Of a stretch of DNA of 26,541 nucleotides, positions 7,650 to 15,799 are shown in pieces. The notes beneath the pieces are model-generated. The model ran no database searches, had not been told where the DNA came from, and worked only from the letters and a program-made list of their open reading frames with translations. Made by a program: the position numbers and the translations under genes. Within the stretch, counting starts at the first letter, position 1; each line of letters opens with the position of its first letter. Origin of the DNA: Verrucomicrobiota bacterium (GTDB taxonomy: Bacteria > Verrucomicrobiota > Verrucomicrobiia > Verrucomicrobiales > Akkermansiaceae). The stretch spans positions 1-26,541 of the forward strand of contig WBXE01000008.1 in assembly GCA_008932955.1 (NCBI GenBank), in the 5' to 3' direction.

Positions 7650-9491
7650 ATGTGCGGAATCGTCGGATACATTGGCAAAGCAGATGCACCCACGGTGCTC
7701 ATCAACGGCTTGCGGAGACTCGAGTACCGCGGCTACGACTCAGCGGGCCTCGCCATTCTCGATGACGAGCGATTGGTGGTGACGCGGGCTCCGGGCAAAG
7801 TCGCCCGCCTCAGTGACAAGGCACACGCAGAGTGGACGCCGGAACTTTTCCAACGCGCCAGCATTGGCATCGCCCACACCCGCTGGGCCACCCACGGCCC
7901 GCCCACCGAGGTCAACGCCCACCCGCATCTGGATAAAAGCGGCAACATCGCCTTGGTCCACAACGGCATCATCGAAAACTACCGCTCCCTGCGCTCGCGC
8001 CTCGAGGGCCGCGGCCACTTTTTCTATTCCGAGACCGACACCGAGGTGCTCGCCCACCTCATCGGCGAGTGCGACAAGGGGGACATTTTCCAAGCGGTCT
8101 GCGATGCGCTCCACCAAGTGGTGGGCACCTTCGGCATCGCCGTGCTTTCGGCCCACCAACCTGACCGCATCATCACCGCCCGGCGCGGCAGCCCGATTGT
8201 CATCGGCGTGGGCGACGGCGAAATGATCGTCGCTTCGGATGCTTCCGCCATCCTGGCCCACACCCAGCGCGTGATCTATCTGGACGACGACGACATTGCC
8301 ATCGTCACCGCGGAGTCGGTGGATGTGCGCGACCTCAACAACATTCCCGTCACCCGCGAGATCGCCCAACTGGGCATCGACGTGGCGGCCACCGAAAAGG
8401 GCGGCTTCGAGCACTACATGCTCAAGGAGATTCATGAGCAACCCGACTCTCTGGGCAATGCCATCCGCGGCCGCCTCGACTTCAACCTCGGCACCTCGGT
8501 ACTCGCCGGCATGGGCTCCTCGCCACGTGAACTGGCGGAAATTGACCGGGTTGTCTTGTTAGGTTGTGGCACCTCGCTACACGCCGGCTTAGTGGGTGAA
8601 TACGCCTTTGAAGACTTGGCCGACATCCATTCAGAAGTTCAACAAGCCGCCGAATTCCGCTATCGCAATCCCATCCTCGGCAGTCGCGACATGGTCGTCG
8701 CCATTTCCCAATCCGGCGAAACCGCCGACACCCTCGCGGCGGTGCGCGAGGCGAATCAAAAGGGCGCTTTTGTGATGAGTCTGTGCAATGTGGTGGGTTC
8801 GACCATTGCGCGCGAAACCGGCCGCGGCGTCTACCTGCATGCCGGACCCGAGATCTCGGTGGCCTCCACCAAGGCCTTCACCTGTCAAGTCGCGGTGTTG
8901 CTCATGATGGCACTGCGACTCGGCCGCGGCCGCCGCTTCTCCCGCGAGGACGGGATCCGCTTCGCCCGTGAGATCGAAGCCCTCCCCGCACTCGTCGCCA
9001 AAGTCATTTTGCAAAGCGAGCGCATCGGCCAAATTGCCGCCGAGTACGCGCACAACGAACACGCGTTTTTCATTGGGCGCGGCCCAATGTATCCGGTAGC
9101 TCTCGAAGGGGCGCTCAAACTCAAGGAGATTTCCTACATTCATGCCGAGGGGTATCACGCCGCCGAACTCAAGCACGGGCCTATCGCCTTGCTCCAACCA
9201 GGCACTCCGGTCATCGCCATTGCCTGCGACGTACCTGGCAAGGACAAGACCCTCGGCAATATCGAGGAATGCTGCGCCCGCGGCGCCAAAGTGCTCGGAC
9301 TCGTCACCGAGGGCGACTACGCGACCGCCGAGCGCATGCATGACGCCATCTTCATCCCGCGCTGCCATCCGCTGGTGGCCACCATTCCCGCCGTCGTCGC
9401 GCTTCAACTCTTCGCCTATCACGTCGCCCGTATCCGCGGCTGCGAAATCGATCAACCCCGCAACCTCGCAAAAAGCGTCACCGTCGAGTGA
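7650..9491 (+). CDS. glmS: Glutamine-fructose-6-phosphate aminotransferase (isomerising) GlmS
   Basis: This cytoplasmic enzyme makes glucosamine-6-phosphate from fructose-6-phosphate and glutamine, the first step to UDP-GlcNAc for peptidoglycan and LPS. The 613 residues begin MCGIVGYIGK, with Cys2 becoming the N-terminal nucleophile. The glutaminase domain shows HTRWATHG (76-83) and HNGIIEN (104-110). Two SIS domains follow, with SQSGETADT, STKAFT, the EGYHAAELKHGP loop and the canonical C-terminus PRNLAKSVTVE. The frame is open upstream to 7563, but the mature family start fixes the ATG at 7650. The 5' leader contains a weak GGCAG/CTGCC stem (7583-7610). I see no glmS ribozyme fold. Small GC hairpins follow the stop codon. 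Confidence 0.98.
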   Translation: MCGIVGYIGKADAPTVLINGLRRLEYRGYDSAGLAILDDERLVVTRAPGKVARLSDKAHAEWTPELFQRASIGIAHTRWATHGPPTEVNAHPHLDKSGNIALVHNGIIENYRSLRSRLEGRGHFFYSETDTEVLAHLIGECDKGDIFQAVCDALHQVVGTFGIAVLSAHQPDRIITARRGSPIVIGVGDGEMIVASDASAILAHTQRVIYLDDDDIAIVTAESVDVRDLNNIPVTREIAQLGIDVAATEKGGFEHYMLKEIHEQPDSLGNAIRGRLDFNLGTSVLAGMGSSPRELAEIDRVVLLGCGTSLHAGLVGEYAFEDLADIHSEVQQAAEFRYRNPILGSRDMVVAISQSGETADTLAAVREANQKGAFVMSLCNVVGSTIARETGRGVYLHAGPEISVASTKAFTCQVAVLLMMALRLGRGRRFSREDGIRFAREIEALPALVAKVILQSERIGQIAAEYAHNEHAFFIGRGPMYPVALEGALKLKEISYIHAEGYHAAELKHGPIALLQPGTPVIAIACDVPGKDKTLGNIEECCARGAKVLGLVTEGDYATAERMHDAIFIPRCHPLVATIPAVVALQLFAYHVARIRGCEIDQPRNLAKSVTVE

Positions 9492-9521
9492 GCTGAGCGG
9501 GTATGGGCAAGTCCGCAGCCC

Positions 9522-9561
9522 GGCGGGCAAGCCCGCCTCGCCCTGGAGGCGGCAAGCCGCC
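9522..9561. terminator. Tandem GC-rich hairpins after glmS
   Basis: Two adjacent short palindromes, GGCGGGC-AA-GCCCGCC (9522-9537) and GGCGGC-AA-GCCGCC (9548-9561), lie between the convergent glmS and the following minus-strand gene. There is no T-tract on either side, so they may act as RNA-end protectors or REP-like repeats rather than classical intrinsic terminators. Confidence 0.4.
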
Positions 9562-9601
9562 GCACTCTTAAGCGGTGGCTCGGCTCCGCAGCACAGCGGC
9601 C

Positions 9602-11299
9602 TCAGTGCGGGGCCGGGGTCGGCGGCAGATCCGCTTGGTCCGCACCGCTGGCCGCCGGTGCGTCGGGTTCCTTGTAGCGTTGCCCGCGCAGGTACAAGTC
9701 CTGTGCCTGATCGAAAGTGATGCTGTAAATATCCCCTTTGATCGGTACATCCATCGGGATCCGCCCCGTCTGCGGGTCCACCGGCAACATCTCACGCAAG
9801 GCCTGCACGTTTTCAAACGTGTCGGGCGACACCGTGACCTGAAATTGCCCCTCATAAATGAGACTGCGGGCGTTGCGTTCGGCCGCCTGCTCGGCAAGGA
9901 CGCTCGCCTCAAAACTCTGGTCAATGCGGTCAAACAGCGAGGTGGCGTCATCCGATTTTGCCCCACTGGCGTTGCCTTTATCCTTACGTGACGCCCGCGC
10001 CGCCCGGCGCAAAGTGATTTCCAAATCCTCCGCCGCTTCCTTCGACGGCTTACCCTCGGCTTGACCCAGCCCGCTGCGCTTGTGGATTGCGAACGCCTCC
10101 TCAGAGGTGGGGGGACGGACCCGCATCTGTCCGGCTAGGGTCATCAGGTCGCCCGCCTTCAAATTCACCTCGCTGACGTCCATGACCCCGGCCTGAGTTT
10201 TGATTTTGAATGATCCCTCGTTGAACGGCACCATTCGGTAGTTGTTGAAAACGTCGAAATCCGTTAGTGCGCGCAACAAATGCACGCTCTCGCGCAAGCG
10301 GATGACGTGCTCGCCGTCCGCCATGATGGTGCCTTCAAAGCCAAGCCCCTCGGTGGTGTTGGTGGAGCCAAATACTCGGAACTCGCCGGCGATATTCCCA
10401 TCAATGGATTTACGGGCCGCCGGCGGCACCACATCCTGGATGGAGAGCTTGCGCACTTTAAGCGTGCCTTTGACCTCCGGTCGCTGGCCTGCGATCACCT
10501 GCAATCCGTCCATAGTGATCCTGCCGACCCCCTTACGCAACTCGGCTTTCTCAAACACCAAGCCCTTGCGTGTGCAGTTGGCCACCATTTCCACAATCTC
10601 CAAACGCTGCAACCAAGCCAGCGATAAAGTCCCGCCGCTCAGATGCACCCGCCACCCGTCAGCCACCCGCTGCAGTTTGATGTGGCTGCCGACGATCTTG
10701 CCGCTGGTTCGCTCGGAATAACCCCAGCGCAGCGTCGCATCCTTCAACTCCACCGTCGCAACTTTGAATTTGCCGAACTCTTTGAATATCGAATCGGCAA
10801 TCAAGCCAGCGGAAGTCTCATCATCGGCACCCGCATTGAGCTCCAGATCCAACTGGTTGATCAACAAGACCCCGGGTTTCCACTCCCCGATCAAGCCGCT
10901 GAGCAAACCCATCTGGCAACGGATATTGCGTGCCTCCATGCTCGAGAAAAACGTGTCATTGCCCCCTTTGCTCGCCAGCCTCGCCATCAGCATTTTACCT
11001 TGTACCCGCTGGAATCCGGCCATTTCCACCTCGCTCGCCCCCAACTCGGCAGCGATGCTTGCCTTGAGTTGCTTTTGATAGCCAGGGGTTCCTGCCAGGC
11101 GCAGCAAGTACACCATCAAGCCGATAGCCACCAACGTCAAAAAGATCAACAACCGGGCCATCAGGCGCAGCAGATGAAAGCTGAGAGCCGACTTGGAGCC
11201 GACCCCTGACATGGAATAACGCATCTGAAACCAAAACCCCTGCCCTGCGACCCATTGGCTCAGACGTTCGTTGAAGTTATTTGATGGGTCGGATGCCAT
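9602..11299 (-). CDS. AsmA-like membrane-anchored protein
   Basis: This encodes a 565-residue protein with a basic N-terminus, one membrane segment (about 47-67, MARLLIFLTLVAIGLMVYLL) and a long beta-rich periplasmic region. That layout, with repeated alternating hydrophobic strands such as VLLINQLDLELN and ATVELKDATLRWGYS and a late segment GSFKIKTQAGVMDVSEVNLKAGDLMTLAGQM (in part), resembles AsmA/YhdP-type proteins. These help move lipids between membranes or support outer-membrane assembly. A charged helical stretch (about 425-490, rich in Lys, Arg and Glu) interrupts the beta region, and the last 25 residues are Pro/Ala-rich. The AsmA relation is inferred from pattern. The gene is divergent from scpA. 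Confidence 0.7.
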   Translation of the reverse strand: MASDPSNNFNERLSQWVAGQGFWFQMRYSMSGVGSKSALSFHLLRLMARLLIFLTLVAIGLMVYLLRLAGTPGYQKQLKASIAAELGASEVEMAGFQRVQGKMLMARLASKGGNDTFFSSMEARNIRCQMGLLSGLIGEWKPGVLLINQLDLELNAGADDETSAGLIADSIFKEFGKFKVATVELKDATLRWGYSERTSGKIVGSHIKLQRVADGWRVHLSGGTLSLAWLQRLEIVEMVANCTRKGLVFEKAELRKGVGRITMDGLQVIAGQRPEVKGTLKVRKLSIQDVVPPAARKSIDGNIAGEFRVFGSTNTTEGLGFEGTIMADGEHVIRLRESVHLLRALTDFDVFNNYRMVPFNEGSFKIKTQAGVMDVSEVNLKAGDLMTLAGQMRVRPPTSEEAFAIHKRSGLGQAEGKPSKEAAEDLEITLRRAARASRKDKGNASGAKSDDATSLFDRIDQSFEASVLAEQAAERNARSLIYEGQFQVTVSPDTFENVQALREMLPVDPQTGRIPMDVPIKGDIYSITFDQAQDLYLRGQRYKEPDAPAASGADQADLPPTPAPH

Positions 11300-11420
11300 A
11301 TGAGGGGGCTTGCCTGCTGCGCCGTGAGTAACGCCTAGTTTCTTGGCCGATGCCAGCTAAAATCCACCCCCCCGCACTTTCGACTCGCACAAGCTGGCCG
11401 TTTGGCATACCACCCCGCGC

Positions 11421-12206
11421 GTGGACGCCACCGACTACAAAGTACGCTTGGAAATTTTTGAAGGGCCGCTGGATTTGCTGCTCTATCTGATCAAAAAGGA
11501 GGAGGTGGACATTCAAGTCATTTCCATTGAGCGCATCACCCGCCAGTATCTCGATTACATCAACACCTTCAAACTGCTCAACATCGACCTGGCCTCCGAG
11601 TTTATCGTCATGGCGGCCAATCTGATGTATCTGAAGAGCCGCACGCTGCTGCCGCGCGCCGAGCAACCACCGGAAGCCGATGCCGAGGAAGATGATCCGC
11701 GCTGGGATCTGATCCGGCAGTTGATCGAGTACAAGAAATTCAAGGACGCGGCGGGCTTTCTGAGCTTGCGTGCCATCGAGCAGGAAGGCCGCTTCGCCCA
11801 CCAACCTGACGCCCCGCCACCGGCCTCCAGCGAACCCGCACCGCTCGCCGAGGTGTCCATCTTCGATCTGATCCGCGCATTCCAAAATGTGCTCAAGCGC
11901 TTTGAGGAAAGCCACGACTTTGGCGATATCATCGATGACCGCTTCACCGTCTCGGACAAGATCGACTTTTTGCTGGAGCAATTCGCCCCTGGGGAAGCCA
12001 AGAGTTTTGACACCCTGTTTCAATCTGCATCAACCAAGGCGGAGGTGATTGTGACGTTCCTCGCCTTGCTGGAACTCATGAAGCTCAATCAGTTCATCGT
12101 GCGCCAAAGCAACCTGCTTGGCGCCATCGCTATCGAGCGCAGAACCCACCACGCCATCGCCGAACTCCAGGCCTCGCCAGATGAACCCGCCCCCGGCGAG
12201 TGCTAA
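11421..12206 (+). CDS. scpA: Segregation and condensation protein A
   Basis: This kleisin subunit (261 residues) bridges the heads of the SMC dimer in bacterial condensin. The N-terminal signature LEIFEGPLDLLLYLIKKEEVDI (about residues 10-31, given in part) and IDLASEFIVMAANLMYLKSRTLLPR-type text are diagnostic. The central region is acidic and proline-rich, and the C-terminus carries the winged-helix part that binds the SMC cap. The start is GTG at 11421, which places MDATDYKVRLEIFEGPLD at the family start. scpB, often adjacent, is not in the window; the next gene is infA on the opposite strand. The gap 12207-12382 holds a CGTTCC/GGAACG inverted pair (about 12319-12352) within a TTGCGGCCTTGCGG-type repeat. 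Confidence 0.95.
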   Translation: MDATDYKVRLEIFEGPLDLLLYLIKKEEVDIQVISIERITRQYLDYINTFKLLNIDLASEFIVMAANLMYLKSRTLLPRAEQPPEADAEEDDPRWDLIRQLIEYKKFKDAAGFLSLRAIEQEGRFAHQPDAPPPASSEPAPLAEVSIFDLIRAFQNVLKRFEESHDFGDIIDDRFTVSDKIDFLLEQFAPGEAKSFDTLFQSASTKAEVIVTFLALLELMKLNQFIVRQSNLLGAIAIERRTHHAIAELQASPDEPAPGEC

Positions 12207-12382
12207 AAAGGAAAATAGAATTGGTTGCAGCGCCGTTTTTTACCACAACCGAGCGCAGTGAGATACCCTGACTGTCTGCTTTTAGTGGGGAGGATTGTCG
12301 ATAAAAATCCTGCTTCGCTCAGCGTTCCTTGCGGCCTTGCGGTGAGGGAACGGTAAGGGTCCTGCCCCTGGCGAATGAAGCC

Positions 12383-12688
12383 TCAGTTCATTCGGAACAC
12401 GATCCGCGCCTTGGTCAGGTCATAGGGCGACATTTCCATCTTCACCTTGTCGCCGATGACCAAGCGAATGAAACGCTTGCGCATCTTGCCTGAAATGTGC
12501 GCCAGCACCTCATGCCCGCTGGCCATTTTCACCCGGAACATGGTCCCGGCCAACACCGATGAAATCACCCCCTCCACCTCCACGGCCTTCTCTTCATCAT
12601 CCTTGGCGGCAGAACGCGACGGCGGCCCGTAGCTCCCTCGCGATTTATTCGAGGAACGCCGGGAAGAAAATTTGGGACGGGCTGGCAT
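12383..12688 (-). CDS. infA: Translation initiation factor IF-1 with basic N-terminal extension
   Basis: This S1-like OB-fold protein binds the 30S A site during initiation. Residues 37-101 match the IF-1 core strongly: VEGVISSVLAGTMFRV, GHEVLAHISGKMRK, IRLVIGDKV and SPYDLTKARIVFR. The usual length is about 72 residues. Here an ATG at 12688 gives 101 residues, with a Ser/Arg/Lys-rich extension of about 30 residues (RPKFSSRRSSNKSRGS). An even longer frame reaches 12793, but it would overlap the remnant gene on the other strand and has no family support. Extended IF-1 proteins occur in this phylum as I recall. No Shine-Dalgarno site is visible. Confidence 0.92.
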   Translation of the reverse strand: MPARPKFSSRRSSNKSRGSYGPPSRSAAKDDEEKAVEVEGVISSVLAGTMFRVKMASGHEVLAHISGKMRKRFIRLVIGDKVKMEMSPYDLTKARIVFRMN

Positions 12689-12709
12689 GGGAAATGGCAA
12701 GGAATATGA

Positions 12710-13065
12710 CCGGAAACGCAACACACGTCTCCGGCGGCGCTCAAAGTAGCCCGCAGCCCCGCGCCCGGCAATCCCAAAATCCACTCCCGGCACAATTCGC
12801 GGCTGGCGGAGCCAAATTGGAAAATCGGCGACCTGATGTGCAAGCCGCTGCTGGAATTGCTCCTCACCCTAGGCATCGTGGATGCAAATACCCGCACGCC
12901 GTGGGCCAACTACGCCGCCTCGTTTCAGTTGCGGTGGCAGGATTTTCCTTGGAACAAGTGGGTGAGCACCAACTCACCACCTTCATCACGCACCAGTCCG
13001 GCGGCAACATTTTCGACCACGGTGGCATCAATAACTTCGGCTTCGGCTACCGCCACGGTTTCTAA
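12710..13065 (+). pseudogene. Remnant of an outer-membrane beta-barrel protein gene
   Basis: A frame open from 12710 encodes convincing protein text: SRLAEPNWKIGDLM, LLELLLTLGIVD, TPWANYAASFQLRW and QDFPWNKWV. Near 12965 the protein-like sequence jumps to another frame and continues LTTFITHQSGGNIFDHGGINNFGF before ending GYRHGF at 13065. The end is typical of an outer-membrane barrel (terminal aromatic, HxSG and GGxNN before the last strand). The expected strands between NKWV and ITHQSG are missing, so an internal deletion with frame change is likely. No N-terminus or signal peptide is present. It resembles proteobacterial barrel proteins with an HHRSG...GGSN...GxRYxF ending, from memory only. 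Confidence 0.5.
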
Positions 13066-13073
13066 ATTGAAAA

Positions 13074-13140
13074 CCTCAGGCTCGAAACCTGAGGCAAGCA
13101 TAAGCCAGGCCCGGTGAGCCAATCGGCTCCCTCAGGTTTC
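13074..13140. repeat. Nested hairpin block with CCTCAGG / CCTGAGG arms
   Basis: CCTCAGG (13074-13080) pairs with CCTGAGG (13088-13094). GAAACCTGAGG (13084-13094) also pairs perfectly with CCTCAGGTTTC (13130-13140), so two folds compete. An inner stem GAGCC-AATC-GGCTC lies at 13116-13129. There is no T-tract. The block sits between the pseudogene and the kinase gene. Confidence 0.6.
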
Positions 13141-13228
13141 ACGGATGGCATGCCATCCTGCGGAATTGGCGGCCCCCCTCGGAATTGTCTTGGCCTGGGC
13201 GGGCACTGCGTGCAATCTTCGCCCGCCC

Positions 13229-14179
13229 ATGCCGACCGACGCGATCCTTTCGACGGCCCGCCAATTTCTTGGCGTGGATCCAACCGTCTCCATCACCTTG
13301 GAGCCGATCAAACGCGGCGCGTCAGGGCGGACGATCCTGCGGATAAAGACCAAAGGGCGAGACCCATTCATCGGGATTCATTGGACCGATGAGCGCGAGG
13401 ACAACGAGCAATTTATCCCGGTGGGGCATTTCCTGAAGAAATGCCGCCTGCGGGTGCCCACCATCCTCTTTGAAAGCCTCAAGCGCCATGTCGTGCTCGT
13501 CGAGGATCTGGGCGACGTGGACCTGCTCTCACTCAAAAACCAGCCCTTTGCCGAACGCCTGCCGCTCTACCGCTCGGCCCTCGAACAGGTGGACCGCTTG
13601 TTCTATGCCAAGCCGGACAAGGACTTTACCCTGATGCCGCCCTTTGATGCGGCGCTCTATCGCTGGGAACAAGAATACTTTTTCGAGTACCTGGTGGAAG
13701 GTCACCTCGGGATGGATGCCGGAATACTGCGCCAAAACCCCGAGTTCGCGGCGCTCGCCGAACGCCTAGGCAAGGTGGCACGCCACTTGGTTCACCGCGA
13801 TTTCCAATCCCAGAATTTGTTAGTCAAAGACGCGCAGGTATGGCTCATCGACTTCCAGGGCCTGCGCCGCGGGCGCCAGGAATATGACATTGCTTCGCTG
13901 GTATTCGATCCCTATCTGGATCACACGCCCACCGAGCGTGCAGCGCTGCTGGAATTGTGGGAGAACATCTCCGACGAGCAGCCCGAGCCACGCTTGTTTC
14001 ACGAATGCGCCGCCCAACGCCTGATGCAAGCGCTGGGTGCCTATGGCAAGTTGGTGCATCATCGCGGGCAGGAGTGGTACCGACCGCACCTTGCCACCGC
14101 CGCCAAACTACTCCAAGAAGTCACTGCCGCCACGCCCTTGGAAGCCGCGCTCGCACCCGTGTTGGCGGCACTTCAATAA
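13229..14179 (+). CDS. APH-fold sugar kinase, AmgK-like
   Basis: This encodes a 316-residue cytoplasmic kinase of the aminoglycoside phosphotransferase fold. The catalytic loop HRDFQSQN spans 189-196 (Asp191, Asn196) and the metal-binding IDFQG has Asp208. The sequence around RRGRQEYDIASLVFDPY is the form found in AmgK, the anomeric N-acetylmuramate/N-acetylglucosamine kinase of cell-wall recycling, rather than in antibiotic-resistance APHs. The partner MurU nucleotidyltransferase, often adjacent, is not seen. The frame is open to 13145, but MPTDAILSTARQFLG at 13229 looks like the natural start and the upstream part overlaps the hairpin block. The next gene starts 8 bp after the stop, indicating co-transcription. 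Confidence 0.8.
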   Translation: MPTDAILSTARQFLGVDPTVSITLEPIKRGASGRTILRIKTKGRDPFIGIHWTDEREDNEQFIPVGHFLKKCRLRVPTILFESLKRHVVLVEDLGDVDLLSLKNQPFAERLPLYRSALEQVDRLFYAKPDKDFTLMPPFDAALYRWEQEYFFEYLVEGHLGMDAGILRQNPEFAALAERLGKVARHLVHRDFQSQNLLVKDAQVWLIDFQGLRRGRQEYDIASLVFDPYLDHTPTERAALLELWENISDEQPEPRLFHECAAQRLMQALGAYGKLVHHRGQEWYRPHLATAAKLLQEVTAATPLEAALAPVLAALQ

Positions 14180-14187
14180 CTTCCATC

Positions 14188-15687
14188 GTGGCCGGTTTTT
14201 CCTATCGCGGTGGGCGGGTGGCTGGCCTGGCGGCCATCGCCGGGTTCGCCTGCTGGTGGCTGGCGGCGGCCACCGGGCTTGAGCGCGCGGCGTTTTGCAC
14301 TGTGTTGAGCAGCTATGCCAAACCCCCGTTTTTTCTAACGGGAGAGGGCAGTCGCAATGCCCCCTGGGAATTGCGCACGCTCTCGATGCAAATGCGGCCG
14401 GAAGCCCGCAAGGCACCGGTGGTGGTATCGATTGGCGACGACGTGGGCGGAGTATTTCAATCCTCGCCCCCCTCGCCGGTGGATCTGGCAGTGGTGTTGC
14501 AAAACCTCCAACGCCTCGGCGCCAAACAGGCGGCTATTGCCGCGGTGATGGCATGGGACAAACCCGATGCCGGCGCGCTCAAGGGGCTGGACATCGCACT
14601 CAACCATTTTCAGTTGCTGGTTCAGGCCGCACCCTTGTCCCGCGGATCGCTACACCAGGCGATGCCGCCGGCCTTTCGCCGGGCGGCTCTTGCGCCCGCC
14701 GCCATCCATGGCAACCTCTCGCAGCTGCCTATCGTCAACCGCGTGGCGGTGGCCGACGTGATTTTCGGCCAAGGCGAGGGCACCATGGCTGGCTTCAGCT
14801 CGCTGGACGACGCCGACGATGGCAGCAACACGCTGCCATTATTGGCACGCTGGGAGGATGAAAATGTGGTGGTTCCGGCCTTTCCGTTGCTCGCCGTGTT
14901 GACTAGCTACCATCTGCCGGTAAGCAGTATTCGGGTGCGACTGGGCGAAAGCCTCCGCCTAGGACCAAGCGGCCCGGTGGTGCCCATTGACCGGGCAGGG
15001 CGCATGGCCATGCCTCTCAAGCCGCTCGCCTCGCGGGCGAATATCGCGGCAGAGGACGTGATCGTCGCCACGCCCGACATTTTTCCGCCAGCGCCGGGTT
15101 TGATCGTACTGCGCGACGACCTGAGCCGTGCGCCGCACGCCACCCGCCAATTTTCCGCCAACTTGGCCTCAGTCATCGCCTCGATCAGTTCGGACGCCGG
15201 CTTGGGCCCGACCCATACTTACCGCAGGCTACCGCCCGCCGCGGAGCTGGCCCTGCTGCTGGTGACGCTATGGCTGCTCGCCCTGGTCACGGCTTGGCCG
15301 AAATTTCAGCGCCACCTCACCTGCGCTAGCCTCGTCGCCGTCTGCCTGGCCGCGCAATGGCTGGGGGTCGGCATGGCACATGTTTGGCTGCCGGGCATCC
15401 CGCTGCTGGCCGCCACCTGCACCGGCACGCTCATCATGTTCTTATTCAGTCGGACCTCGGCTGTGCATTCGCCGGCCGCGCTGGCGGGGCCCGCCGCACC
15501 ACGCTGGGTGGTGCCGACCCCCATGGCGATGGGCCGGCACTGCCATTCGGTGACCATTCGGAAGGAACCACTCATCCGGCAAGCGGAGCGCTGGCTTGAG
15601 ACCGCCTGTAGTATCAAACCCGAGTCCGAACCATCGGTGTTGGAGGAGACCGCCGCTAAAGCCCCGGCCAAACCGCCCCGCCGGTGA
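14188..15687 (+). CDS. CHASE2-like sensor membrane protein without output domain
   Basis: This encodes 499 residues from a GTG start 8 bp after the sugar-kinase gene. A first membrane segment at about 11-30 is followed by a periplasmic domain (about 40-345). Its order fits CHASE2: VVVSIGDD, then VDLAVVLQNLQRLGAKQAAI, a segment matching the internal strand pairs, and LPLLARWEDENVVVPAFPLLAV. Three closely spaced membrane segments follow (about 353-369, 379-395 and 400-420), the usual CHASE2 tail. The protein then ends in a 75-residue Pro/Ala-rich cytoplasmic tail with no cyclase, kinase or GGDEF domain. The CHASE2 assignment rests on pattern and topology. The long ORF upstream of 14188 is a shadow of the kinase gene. 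Confidence 0.65.
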   Translation: MAGFSYRGGRVAGLAAIAGFACWWLAAATGLERAAFCTVLSSYAKPPFFLTGEGSRNAPWELRTLSMQMRPEARKAPVVVSIGDDVGGVFQSSPPSPVDLAVVLQNLQRLGAKQAAIAAVMAWDKPDAGALKGLDIALNHFQLLVQAAPLSRGSLHQAMPPAFRRAALAPAAIHGNLSQLPIVNRVAVADVIFGQGEGTMAGFSSLDDADDGSNTLPLLARWEDENVVVPAFPLLAVLTSYHLPVSSIRVRLGESLRLGPSGPVVPIDRAGRMAMPLKPLASRANIAAEDVIVATPDIFPPAPGLIVLRDDLSRAPHATRQFSANLASVIASISSDAGLGPTHTYRRLPPAAELALLLVTLWLLALVTAWPKFQRHLTCASLVAVCLAAQWLGVGMAHVWLPGIPLLAATCTGTLIMFLFSRTSAVHSPAALAGPAAPRWVVPTPMAMGRHCHSVTIRKEPLIRQAERWLETACSIKPESEPSVLEETAAKAPAKPPRR

Positions 15688-15783
15688 TTTTGGATTCTGG
15701 ATGAAAGACAAAACATCCCGCCCCAGCACCGTCCCAGCACCGCTCAAAGCTCTCTGCCAATCCAAAATTCAAAAATCCAAAAT
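15687..15783. repeat. Inverted repeat of ATTTTGGATT type
   Basis: ATTTTGGATTCTGG at 15687-15700 overlaps the stop codon of the preceding gene. It is mirrored by AATCCAAAATTC and AATCCAAAAT within 15757-15783. A short direct repeat CCCAGCACCG lies between the arms. It fills the gap before argB. Confidence 0.55.
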
Positions 15784-15799
15784 TTCCCCCCGCCCTCCC

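Noticed and set aside
8631..9530. 299-codon minus-strand ORF inside glmS
   Set aside because: It is antisense to the SIS domains of a certain glmS, with acidic Gly/Ala-rich text typical of shadow frames.
13229..14179. Aminoglycoside resistance gene
   Set aside because: The APH fold is shared, but the RRGRQEYDIASLV text is closer to sugar kinases of cell-wall recycling.
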